DNA from: Gemmatimonadota bacterium | GTDB lineage: Bacteria > Gemmatimonadota > Gemmatimonadetes > Gemmatimonadales > Gemmatimonadaceae | Length of the DNA: 64,000 nucleotides | NCBI GenBank assembly: GCA_026387915.1 | Contig: JAPLKS010000013.1 | Span: 186,001-250,000 of the forward strand | Direction: 5' to 3' | Shown here: piece by piece, positions 38,512 through 46,314 of the stretch | Position numbering within the stretch: position 1 is the stretch's first letter | Layout: every line of letters begins with the position of its first letter | The notes under the pieces: generated by a model | What the model saw: the letters and a program-made list of their open reading frames with translations, nothing else | Databases searched by the model: none | What the model was told of the DNA's origin: nothing | Made by a program: the position numbers and the translations under genes

Positions 38512-39941
38512 CCGATCCGCGTCGCGCATTGCCGGCGGTGGGCACTCTCCTCGAGTATGAGGGAGTGCAGGCCCTGCTCCGCGACGCCCCGCGTTCACTC
38601 GTCACCGACGCCGCGCGCGATGCCATTGAGGCGGCGCGCCGAGAACCCGCGGCCGCGCCAGTAGATGCGGCGGGGTGGTGTGCCGCCGTGCGCGCCCATG
38701 TGACGCGGCGCGAACGCTCGACGCTCCGGCGCGCCATCAACGCGACCGGCGTCGTACTCCACACCAACCTGGGACGCGCCCCGCTCGCGGAGGTCGCACT
38801 CGACGCCATTCGCGAGGTGGCCGGCGGATTCTCCACGCTCGAATACGACGCCACCACCGGCGCTCGCGGCTCGCGCCACGTGCACTGCGCGGCGCTCCTC
38901 GCCGAACTCACTGGCGCCGAAGATGCGCTCGTCGTGAACAACTGCGCCGCAGCGCTGGTGCTCGCGCTCAACACCTTCGCCGATGGCCGCGACGCGATCA
39001 TTTCGCGCGGGGAGTTGGTCGAGATCGGCGGTAGCTTCCGCGTACCCGACATTATGACGCGCAGTGGTGCGCGACTCGTGGAAGTGGGCACCACCAATCG
39101 CACCCATGCCGACGACTATCGGCGCGCCCTCTCCGCGACCACGGGCGCCATCGTCAGTGTGCACCGCAGCAACTTCGCGCTCGAAGGGTTTGTGGCGTCA
39201 GTGAGCGTGCGCGACCTCGCGCCGGTGGCCGCTGAGGGCGGAGTGCCGCTGCTGTACGATTTCGGCAGCGGGCTCATGCTCGACCTCGCCCCATGGGGAC
39301 TGCAGGGCGAGCCAACTGCGCGCGACGCGGTGCGTGCCGGTGCTTCGTTGGTCATGATGAGCGGCGACAAACTCCTCGGAGGCCCGCAGGCCGGCATCAT
39401 GCTCGGGAGCAAGGCGCACATTGGGGCGCTGCGTCAGAACCCGCTGGCGCGTGCGCTACGGGTAGACAAGCTCACCCTCGCCGCACTCCACGCCACACTC
39501 GCGCTGTATCGTGATCCGGCGCGGGCCGTACGTGAGATCCCCGCGCTCTCCATGCTCACCGCACCGGCCGACGGACTGAAAGCGCGCGCAGAGGCACTGG
39601 CCGCACAGCTGCGCGGCGGTCACCTGAACGTGGAAGTCGTGGCCACCGACGCAACCGTTGGCGGGGGCGCCTTCCCTACCGCGCGCATTCCCTCGTACGC
39701 CATTGCGGCCGACGCGGCGCTAGAGCCGGCATTGCGTGACCATGCGATGCCCATTGTTGGACGCGTGGCCGACGGACGCCTGCTCCTCGACCTGCGAGCC
39801 GTTGCACCCCACGACGACGCGCGACTTTCCGCGCGCCTCCTCGATGCGTCCACGCAGCACGCATCCACGCAGCACGCATCCACGCAGCACGCATCCACGC
39901 AGCACGCGACCGGTGACGCGCGGCCGGTTGCTGCCCCATGA
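38508..39941 (+). CDS. selA: L-seryl-tRNA(Sec) selenium transferase
   Basis: 477 residues from GTG 38508 (GTGA overlap with the lipoprotein gene). SelA is a PLP enzyme that converts Ser-tRNA(Sec) to Sec-tRNA(Sec) with selenophosphate. Signatures are INATGVVLHTNLGRAPL, EVGTTNRTHADDY, HRSNFALEGF and the PLP Lys288 in SGDKLLGGPQAG. Family length is about 460; the extra C-terminal tail here is built from four 15-bp repeats (ASTQH units) and is probably dispensable. selB, selD and tRNA-Sec are not in the window. It is one of five genes joined by 4-nt overlaps. Confidence 0.93.
   Translation: MTDPRRALPAVGTLLEYEGVQALLRDAPRSLVTDAARDAIEAARREPAAAPVDAAGWCAAVRAHVTRRERSTLRRAINATGVVLHTNLGRAPLAEVALDAIREVAGGFSTLEYDATTGARGSRHVHCAALLAELTGAEDALVVNNCAAALVLALNTFADGRDAIISRGELVEIGGSFRVPDIMTRSGARLVEVGTTNRTHADDYRRALSATTGAIVSVHRSNFALEGFVASVSVRDLAPVAAEGGVPLLYDFGSGLMLDLAPWGLQGEPTARDAVRAGASLVMMSGDKLLGGPQAGIMLGSKAHIGALRQNPLARALRVDKLTLAALHATLALYRDPARAVREIPALSMLTAPADGLKARAEALAAQLRGGHLNVEVVATDATVGGGAFPTARIPSYAIAADAALEPALRDHAMPIVGRVADGRLLLDLRAVAPHDDARLSARLLDASTQHASTQHASTQHASTQHATGDARPVAAP
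39846..39905 (+). repeat. four tandem 15-bp repeats in the selA tail
   Basis: Unit GCRTCCACGCAGCAC repeats at 39846, 39861, 39876 and 39891, with one base difference in the first unit. It encodes ASTQH four times. Copy-number changes keep the reading frame, so this is a candidate length-variable repeat. Confidence 0.95.
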
Positions 39942-40558
39942 CGCATAACCCGCATTCTGGCGTGCTCGCACGAGCCCAACTCGCGGTCACAGGAGACCAC
40001 TTGTCAAACATTCGCGAAGCGCGCGCCGCGGTCTTTCTGGACCGCGACGGAACGCTCATTCAGGATGTGGGCTATATCAAAGCGCCCGAGCAAGTGGAGC
40101 TGGTGAACAGCGCCGCCAACGCGGTGCGTCGCCTCAACTACGCGATGTGGGCCAGCATCATCGTCACGAATCAGTCCGGCATCGCCCGCGGACTGCTCAC
40201 CGAAGCTGATTATCGCGCGGTGCAGGCGCGCCTCGACGATCTGCTCGCCGAACGCGGCGCTTTTCTTGACGGCCACTACTTCTGCCCGCATCACCCCGAT
40301 TTCGGCGGTCCGTGCGAATGCCGCAAGCCAGGCACGGCCCTCTACACGCAGGCCGCGCTCGAGCTCGCCGTAAGTCTCAAGGATTCCGTTTGGGTGGGTG
40401 ATCGTTGGCGCGACATTGCGCCCGCGCTGCACTTTGGCGGGCGCGGCATTCTCGTACCCAACGCCGCCACGCCGCCCGACGACCTCGCCAAAGCACGCGA
40501 GCAACTGGAAGTAGCCGCGACGCTCACCGACGCCGTGCACATGATCCTGCACGTATGA
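39938..40558 (+). CDS. gmhB: HAD-family phosphatase, GmhB/histidinol-phosphatase type
   Basis: 206 residues. The HAD motif I is FLDRDGT (Asp35, Asp37), motif II VTNQSGIARG, and motif IV WVGDRWRDIAPA. A zinc loop, CPHHPD...CECRKP, is typical of D-glycero-D-manno-heptose-1,7-bisphosphate phosphatase and of histidinol-phosphatases. It would remove a phosphate in heptose (LPS) synthesis if it is GmhB; no other heptose gene is in the window, so the symbol is tentative. It overlaps selA and purN by 4 nt each. Confidence 0.82.
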   Translation: MTHNPHSGVLARAQLAVTGDHLSNIREARAAVFLDRDGTLIQDVGYIKAPEQVELVNSAANAVRRLNYAMWASIIVTNQSGIARGLLTEADYRAVQARLDDLLAERGAFLDGHYFCPHHPDFGGPCECRKPGTALYTQAALELAVSLKDSVWVGDRWRDIAPALHFGGRGILVPNAATPPDDLAKAREQLEVAATLTDAVHMILHV

Positions 40559-41139
40559 TGCGCCTCGCGGTGCTCGCCTCGGGGAGTGGCTCGAACCTCG
40601 AGTCCATCCTACAAACGCTTGCCTCACGCAGTGCGCCGCCCGCGCAGGTCGTGCTCGTCGCCAGCAACCGCGCGCAAGCCTTTGCGCTCGAACGCGCGCG
40701 GCAACGGCACATTGCCACGGCCGTTATTGCCAAACCGTCCGACGGCGCGGCGCTCGAAGCGCTCTTGCTCGAACATCGCGTGGACGTCGTCGTACTGGCC
40801 GGCTATCTCAAACTCGTGCCCGCCGAAGTCGTGCGTCGTTGGAGTGGCGCCATCCTCAACATTCACCCAGCGCTGCTCCCGAAGTTTGGCGGCGCTGGTA
40901 TGTATGGCCACCACGTGCACGAAGCCGTGCTCGCCGCCGGTGACACCGAATCCGGCGCCACCGTGCATCTCGTCACCGACGAATACGACCGCGGCGCCAT
41001 TCTCGCGCAGGCGCACGTCCCGGTGCTCCCTGGCGACACCGCCCAATCACTCGGCGCGCGCGTCCTGGCCGCCGAGCATGAACTGTATCCGCGCACCTTG
41101 CTTTCCTTTGTAGAACAACGCGCCAAGCGCGCGTCCTAG
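40555..41139 (+). CDS. purN: phosphoribosylglycinamide formyltransferase
   Basis: 194 residues from ATG 40555 (ATG 40558 is an alternative). GART signatures are VLASGSGSNLESI, the NIHPALLPKF catalytic Asn-His segment and the HLVTDEYDRGAI Asp-containing motif. It formylates GAR with 10-formyl-THF in purine synthesis. It ends 25 nt before purH, so the two probably share a transcript. Confidence 0.96.
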   Translation: MMRLAVLASGSGSNLESILQTLASRSAPPAQVVLVASNRAQAFALERARQRHIATAVIAKPSDGAALEALLLEHRVDVVVLAGYLKLVPAEVVRRWSGAILNIHPALLPKFGGAGMYGHHVHEAVLAAGDTESGATVHLVTDEYDRGAILAQAHVPVLPGDTAQSLGARVLAAEHELYPRTLLSFVEQRAKRAS

Positions 41140-41164
41140 CTCACTCCATCCTCGCGAACGCCCC

Positions 41165-42706
41165 ATGCCACGCGCCCTGCTCTCCGTTTCCGACAAAACC
41201 GGCCTCACCGACTTCGCTTCGGCTCTGCACACGCTCGGCTGGGAGCTACTCTCCACTGGCGGCACCGCCAAGGCGATTCGCGACGCCGGCATTCCGTGCG
41301 CCGACGTGAGCGCCGTGACGCAGTTCCCCGAGATGCTCGACGGGCGCGTGAAGACGCTCCACCCCGCCGTGCATGGTGGCCTGCTCGCGCGACGCGATTT
41401 GCCCGAACACATGGCCGCAATCGCGGCCCACGGCATTCAGCCTATCGATCTCGTCTGCGTGAACCTCTATCCGTTCCGCGCCACCGCGCGCCGAGCTGGC
41501 GTGGCACCGCACGAAGTGATTGAACAGATCGACATTGGCGGACCATCGATGATTCGCTCGGCGGCCAAGAACTTTGATAGCGTCTACACCGTGGTGGACC
41601 CCGCGGATTACGAGCGCGTGCTTGCCTCCATCACCGCCGGCGCGACGAGCGCTGATGCCGGCGATCTGCGCCGAGCCCTCGCCGCCAAGGTCTTTGAACA
41701 CACGGCGTCGTACGACGCCGCGATTGCACGCTGGTTTGCCGCACAGCGCGGCGACCGGTTCCCCGAGCGTCTCACGATTGCGCTCGAACACCAGCAGTCG
41801 CTGCGGTATGGCGAGAACCCCGGCCAGAATGCCGCGTTCTATGTTGACGAACCGGGCGCCGGACTCGGCGCCCTGCGTCAGCTTGGTGGCAAGGAACTTT
41901 CGTTCAATAATTTTCTCGACCTCGAAGGCGCGCTGCTCGCCTCCGATCCGTTTGCAGGCGAAACGGCCTGCGCGATCGTCAAGCACACCACCCCGTGCGG
42001 CCTTGCCACGGGAAGTTCTGCGGTGGAAGCCTACAAGAAGGCGCTCGCCTGCGATCCCACCAGCGCCTTCGGCTCGGTGATTGCGTTTACGGTGCCGGTG
42101 GACGTGGAAGCCGCAAAGGCCGTAGCCTCGCTCTTTGTGGAGTGCGTGGTGGCACCCAAGTTCGAGCCCGATGCGCTCGCCATTCTGCTTGAGAAAAAGA
42201 ATTTGCGCGTGCTCGAAGGTACGGCCACGGTGCCCGCGGGCTCGTTTGACCTCAAGACCGTGCGCGGCGGCGTGCTGGTGCAGGAGCGCGCCAGCGCCCG
42301 CCTCGACGACGCCGACTGGCAGGTGGTATCGGAGCGCAAACCGACGGCTGCCGAATACAAGGATCTCCTGTTTGCGTGGCGTGCGGTGGCGAGCGTGAAG
42401 TCGAATGCCATCGTGCTTGCCCGCGACGGCGCGACTATTGGCATTGGCGCCGGGCAGATGTCGCGCGTGGACGCCGCGTTCCTTGCGGCGCACAAGGCCA
42501 CCGCCGCCAGCCACACCACCGCGGGCTCCTCGCTCGGTTCGGACGCCTTCTTCCCCTTCCGCGACGGCATCGACCAAGCCGCCGCAGCTGGGGTCACGGC
42601 CATCGTGCAGCCCGGTGGCTCGGTGCGTGACGCCGACGTCATTGCCGCGGCCAACGAACACGGCATTGCCATGATCTTTACCGGCCGGCGCACCTTCCGG
42701 CACTAG
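41165..42706 (+). CDS. purH: bifunctional AICAR transformylase/IMP cyclohydrolase
   Basis: 513 residues. The N-terminal IMP cyclohydrolase domain (about 1-190) has LLSVSDKTGL, GGTAKAI and GRVKTLHPAVHGG. The C-terminal AICAR formyltransferase domain has GENPGQNAAFY, NNFLDLEGAL, IVKHTTPCG and GQMSRVDA. Together they make IMP, the last two steps of purine synthesis. It follows purN. Confidence 0.97.
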   Translation: MPRALLSVSDKTGLTDFASALHTLGWELLSTGGTAKAIRDAGIPCADVSAVTQFPEMLDGRVKTLHPAVHGGLLARRDLPEHMAAIAAHGIQPIDLVCVNLYPFRATARRAGVAPHEVIEQIDIGGPSMIRSAAKNFDSVYTVVDPADYERVLASITAGATSADAGDLRRALAAKVFEHTASYDAAIARWFAAQRGDRFPERLTIALEHQQSLRYGENPGQNAAFYVDEPGAGLGALRQLGGKELSFNNFLDLEGALLASDPFAGETACAIVKHTTPCGLATGSSAVEAYKKALACDPTSAFGSVIAFTVPVDVEAAKAVASLFVECVVAPKFEPDALAILLEKKNLRVLEGTATVPAGSFDLKTVRGGVLVQERASARLDDADWQVVSERKPTAAEYKDLLFAWRAVASVKSNAIVLARDGATIGIGAGQMSRVDAAFLAAHKATAASHTTAGSSLGSDAFFPFRDGIDQAAAAGVTAIVQPGGSVRDADVIAAANEHGIAMIFTGRRTFRH

Positions 42707-42840
42707 TCCGCCCCCCAGGGCCAGCCGAGGGGCGCCGCTGGGAGGGCGCCCTGGAGCAGGCGCTGGAGCTTCCCCTCTCGGTGACCTCCGATGAGATTTC
42801 AGGGTTATCCTCGTTATCGCTCCTCCGGAATTCAGATCTA

Positions 42841-45114
42841 ATGACGACATCGGCCCGCACGGAACTCGACTATCGCCCGTCCTATCTCGCCGCAGCCATC
42901 GCGGCGGGGATGGTGATGATCCTGTACATCCTCACCCTCTCGCCCGAAACGGCGATGTGGGACACGAGCGAGTACATCTCCGCCGCCTACGTGCTCGGCA
43001 TTCCGCATCCGCCGGGGAATCCGTTCTTCGTGCTGCTCGGGCGTGTGTTCACGCTGTTGCCCATCGCTCCTACGATCGCGATGCGCGTGAACCTCCTTGC
43101 CGCGCTCTCCAGTGCTGTGAGCGCAGGGATGTGGTTCCTCATCACAGAGCGCGTGCTCGTGGGCTGGTTCACGCAGCGCTGGCAGCGCATTGCCGGCGGC
43201 GCGTTGGCCGCGCTGATTGGCGGCACCGCGTTTACCGTGTGGTCGCAGTCGGTGGTGAATGAGAAGGTGTACACGGTGTCGCTCGCTGGGCTCGCGATCA
43301 TTGCATGGCTCACGGTGCGCTGGTGCGACGATCCGGACGGCCCCAAGGCCGACCGCACGTTGGTACTCATTGCCTACATCCTTGGACTCGGCTACGCGGT
43401 GCACATGGCCGGCATTCTTGCGATGCCCGCCGTAGGCCTCGCCGTGCTGATTCGTCGTCCCAAATGGATTCTCCGCTGGCAGCTGTTGCTGGCGTGCGCC
43501 GCCGCGATGTTCGTGGGCGGCTCGAGCTTTGCCACGCAGCCCATTCGCGCCGCGCACTTCCCCGCCGTGAACGAAGGCGAACCGACGGCCTGCCGCGCGG
43601 GGCTCAACGTCAACTGCACGTTCTCGAAGGGCACCTACGACGCGTTCATGTACAACTTCAACCGCGGCCAGTACGGCAAGCCCGAGTTGAGCGAGCGTCA
43701 GGCACCGTTGAGCGCGCAGATCGGCATGTGGTGGCTCTACTTCAAGTGGCAGTGGGTGCGTGACGCCCACGGCGAGCATGTGGCGCTCCAATTGGCGCTG
43801 GCGTCGGTGTTCCTCGTGCTCGGCCTGCTCGGCGGGTGGGTGCACTGGAAGCGAGACCCACGCAGCTTTGCGTTCTTTGGGCCGCTCATGTTCACGCTCA
43901 CGCTCGGCCTCATCTACTATCTGAACTTTAAGTACGGCGCGAGTCAGGACCCGGAACTCGGCGACACCGTGAACCGAGAAGTGCGCGATCGAGATTACTT
44001 CTATTTGTGGAGTTTCTCGGCGTGGAGCGTGTGGGCCTCGCTCGGCCTCATCTATGTATGGGAATCGCTGGCCGCGATCATTGGTCGCGAGAAGCACGTC
44101 CTCGGCCGCGAGACGATTGAACTGCCAACGAATCGCGCCTGGGCGCTGACCGCGCCGGTGCTGGTGCTGGCCTTTGTGCCACTGTTTGCCAACTGGCAGT
44201 CGTCCACGCGCCGTGGGCAAACCGACACCGCTGATTTTGCCATTGACATGCTTAACTCCGTTGAGCCGTACGGCATTCTCGTGACGGTGGGCGACAACGA
44301 CACCTTCCCGCTCTGGTATGCTCAGGAAGTGCTCGGCGTGCGCAAGGACGTGCTCATTGCCAACACCTCGCTGCTCAACACCGATTGGTACACGCGGCAG
44401 ATGATTCGCCGTCCCGTATACGATTATGACGAGGCCAAGGGGCCTGCGGTGTATCGCGGACAGAAGTGGATCAAGCCCACCGGCTCGCCGATGGAAATCA
44501 CGATGGATCAGGCCGACGCTGTACCGCTCGGCCAGGAAATTCGTGAGCCACAAATGTTCCAGGTGGGGAACATCCACGCGGTGGTGCAGCCACGATTCCT
44601 CGCGCGTGCCGACATTTTTGTGCTCCAGATGATCAAGGACGCCAAGCGGACGGTGTACTTCAGCCGTACGTCTGGCTCGTATGGCTCGGAGCTCGGGCTC
44701 TCGAACTATCTCGTCACGCAGGGGCTCGCGCGCAAGCTGATGCGCGACAGCGTCGTGGCCGGCGCGGACGTGATGAAAGTATCGCCCGAAGGCTGGGTGG
44801 ACGTCACTCGCACCGGCGCGCTTGTGAAGGAACTCCGTGCGCCGGCGTCGCTGATCCGCAAGAACGAGTGGGTGGACCGCCCGTCGGTGGGGATTCCCTA
44901 CCTGTACGTGTCCACCGCGTACCTGCTCTCGGAGGCGTACCGGTTGCAGGGGAACGCCACCGAATCGGCGGCGATGATGAAACAGGCACGAGCCGTGGCG
45001 CGTGCCACGCAGCTCGATCGCGAGTTGTTTGGTCCGGAGTCAGCGGAGCCGGCGCCAGTGATTCCGAGCGACTCGGCCAAGAAGACGACCGTGCCCGTCA
45101 AGCCAAAGCCGTAG
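42841..45114 (+). CDS. DUF2723 multi-pass membrane glycosyltransferase-like protein
   Basis: 757 residues from ATG 42841 (a GTG at 42781 would add residues that match nothing). The N-terminal half has about ten membrane helices and the family hallmark AMWDTSEYISAAYVLGIPHPPGNPFF, a DxxE-type periplasmic loop motif. The C-terminal soluble part has VGDNDTFPLWYAQEVLGVRKDV, also conserved. DUF2723 proteins are related to protein O-mannosyl/GT-C transferases and are frequent in Bacteroidota and Gemmatimonadota. They are thought to glycosylate exported proteins, but few have been tested. It ends 2 nt before the convergent Hpt gene. Confidence 0.88.
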   Translation: MTTSARTELDYRPSYLAAAIAAGMVMILYILTLSPETAMWDTSEYISAAYVLGIPHPPGNPFFVLLGRVFTLLPIAPTIAMRVNLLAALSSAVSAGMWFLITERVLVGWFTQRWQRIAGGALAALIGGTAFTVWSQSVVNEKVYTVSLAGLAIIAWLTVRWCDDPDGPKADRTLVLIAYILGLGYAVHMAGILAMPAVGLAVLIRRPKWILRWQLLLACAAAMFVGGSSFATQPIRAAHFPAVNEGEPTACRAGLNVNCTFSKGTYDAFMYNFNRGQYGKPELSERQAPLSAQIGMWWLYFKWQWVRDAHGEHVALQLALASVFLVLGLLGGWVHWKRDPRSFAFFGPLMFTLTLGLIYYLNFKYGASQDPELGDTVNREVRDRDYFYLWSFSAWSVWASLGLIYVWESLAAIIGREKHVLGRETIELPTNRAWALTAPVLVLAFVPLFANWQSSTRRGQTDTADFAIDMLNSVEPYGILVTVGDNDTFPLWYAQEVLGVRKDVLIANTSLLNTDWYTRQMIRRPVYDYDEAKGPAVYRGQKWIKPTGSPMEITMDQADAVPLGQEIREPQMFQVGNIHAVVQPRFLARADIFVLQMIKDAKRTVYFSRTSGSYGSELGLSNYLVTQGLARKLMRDSVVAGADVMKVSPEGWVDVTRTGALVKELRAPASLIRKNEWVDRPSVGIPYLYVSTAYLLSEAYRLQGNATESAAMMKQARAVARATQLDRELFGPESAEPAPVIPSDSAKKTTVPVKPKP

Positions 45115-45116
45115 GG

Positions 45117-45470
45117 CTAGGCTCCAGTCGCCAAGGCCTGCATCCAGGTCTTGGCCACGGCATATTCGCGCTGAATGGCGGCCACGCCATTCAGCGCGCC
45201 GTCGTTATCCCCTGTTTTGCCGGCGTGCTCGACCACGGCACAGGCCTCGCCCATAGAGTGCGCGCCGAGTTGGCGGGCGCTGGACTTGAGGGCGTGCGCA
45301 ATGCTGGCCACCTCGCTGACGTTGCCGCTCTCGCGCTCCTCATTGAGCTTGGCAAGCCGTTCCTCGGCAAACTGGATGAAGGTCTGCATCATCATCGCGA
45401 CCATTTCATCACCGCCGACGCTCTTGAGCAGCTCAATGGCCGACTCGGCGTCCTGGGGAACTTGCGACAT
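45117..45470 (-). CDS. histidine phosphotransfer (Hpt) domain protein
   Basis: 117 residues, starting at ATG 45470 (no clear SD). It is a single Hpt four-helix bundle with the phospho-accepting His59 in IAHALKSSARQLGA. Hpt proteins carry phosphate from a hybrid kinase receiver to a response regulator. It lies on the same strand as the hybrid kinase, with tRNA-Ser between them on the other strand, and is the natural candidate partner for that kinase. Confidence 0.88.
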   Translation of the reverse strand: MSQVPQDAESAIELLKSVGGDEMVAMMMQTFIQFAEERLAKLNEERESGNVSEVASIAHALKSSARQLGAHSMGEACAVVEHAGKTGDNDGALNGVAAIQREYAVAKTWMQALATGA

Positions 45471-45601
45471 GGGGGCGTGCTCCGTCGGTGCAGTAGAGTT
45501 CGTTCGATCGGCACGAGGGTGCAGCTGAACGTATTTTGAATCTAGACACCCGCACAAACCTTGCGCCACTAGGCCGCGCCCGTGAGGTTTCGGTGTCTTG
45601 G

Positions 45602-45686
45602 GGAGGGATGCGCCGAATTGGCTAAGGCAGCGGTCTTGAAAACCGCCGTCCGAAAGGACATGTGGGTTCGAGTCCCACTCCCTCCG
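45602..45686 (+). tRNA. tRNA-Ser(UGA)
   Basis: 85 nt: acceptor GGAGGGA/TCCCTCC, anticodon loop CTTGAAA with anticodon UGA, a long variable arm with stem GTCC/GGAC, and T arm GTGGG/CCCAC. The long variable arm is class II, as expected for Ser. CCA is not encoded. Confidence 0.95.
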
Positions 45687-45735
45687 TGGAACCAGCCGTC
45701 TTCAGAGTACACAGCACGATGTCGTTATTACCGTA

Positions 45736-46314
45736 TCAGACTGTGCTCGCGTCAGGCGTACCGCTGGGTGTGCTCGGGCCCTTCTTCGCGCCTGATACAG
45801 ACGCGAGCGCCATCGAAACGATGATGGCTTCCTGTTCGAGCACCCGAGCCAGCGTGCGCTGCAACTCCGCGTTGCGCGATTCCAGGTCGCCGTTCAGGGC
45901 GCGAATCGTGTCCCGCTGCAGCTTGATCTCCAGCTGATTGCGCACGCGGAGCCGCAGATGCGTGAGGTTGAAGGGCTTTATCACGTAGTCGACGGCGCTC
46001 ATCTGCAACGCGGCCGTCTGCCGTGCGGAGTCCGCCACGACCGTCACGAAGACGATGGGAATGTCTACGAGGGTTGGGTCAGCGCGAGCTTGTCGGGACA
46101 CTTCGAGTCCGTCGATGTCTGGCAACATGAAATCGAGCAACACCAAATCCGGCAGTTGCTCTTTCATGATGCGCAGGGCGTCGAGCCCGTTGGTGGCGGT
46201 CAGGATCGTATACTGATCCTTGAGGGCGAGGACAATCAGCCGGACGTTCAGCTCCTCGTCATCCACCACGAGGATCAGCGGGGGGCGTTGGGGGGGGGGG
46301 GGGGGGCAGAGCAA
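45736..46314 (-). CDS. receiver domain with coiled coil; probably the C-terminal part of the hybrid kinase
   Basis: 192 codons. A CheY-like receiver (LILVVDDEELNVRLI, phospho-acceptor Asp in LVLLDFMLPDIDG, and VDYVIKPF with the conserved Lys) is followed by a coiled coil (RDTIRALNGDLESRNAELQR). The only start is a rare TTG at 46314 with no SD, reading straight into a proline run encoded by the C17 tract. The next Met lies inside the domain. If the tract had 16 bases, the frame would join the upstream hybrid kinase and make one protein of about 858 residues (kinase-receiver-receiver). I read this as one gene split by the homopolymer. Confidence 0.7.
   Translation of the reverse strand: MLCPPPPPQRPPLILVVDDEELNVRLIVLALKDQYTILTATNGLDALRIMKEQLPDLVLLDFMLPDIDGLEVSRQARADPTLVDIPIVFVTVVADSARQTAALQMSAVDYVIKPFNLTHLRLRVRNQLEIKLQRDTIRALNGDLESRNAELQRTLARVLEQEAIIVSMALASVSGAKKGPSTPSGTPDASTV

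Noticed and set aside
40555-40557. Single start call for purN
   Set aside because: ATGATG gives two possible starts 3 nt apart. Only the first makes the standard ATGA overlap, so it is preferred without proof.
42707-42840. Start of the DUF2723 gene at GTG 42781
   Set aside because: The family N-terminus begins with the membrane segment after MTTSARTEL. The 20 extra residues have no homologous feature.
46290-46306. G17 run as a simple assembly artefact
   Set aside because: It cannot be excluded and is stated as an alternative, but it falls exactly at a domain boundary with a clean one-base fusion, so it is kept as a finding.
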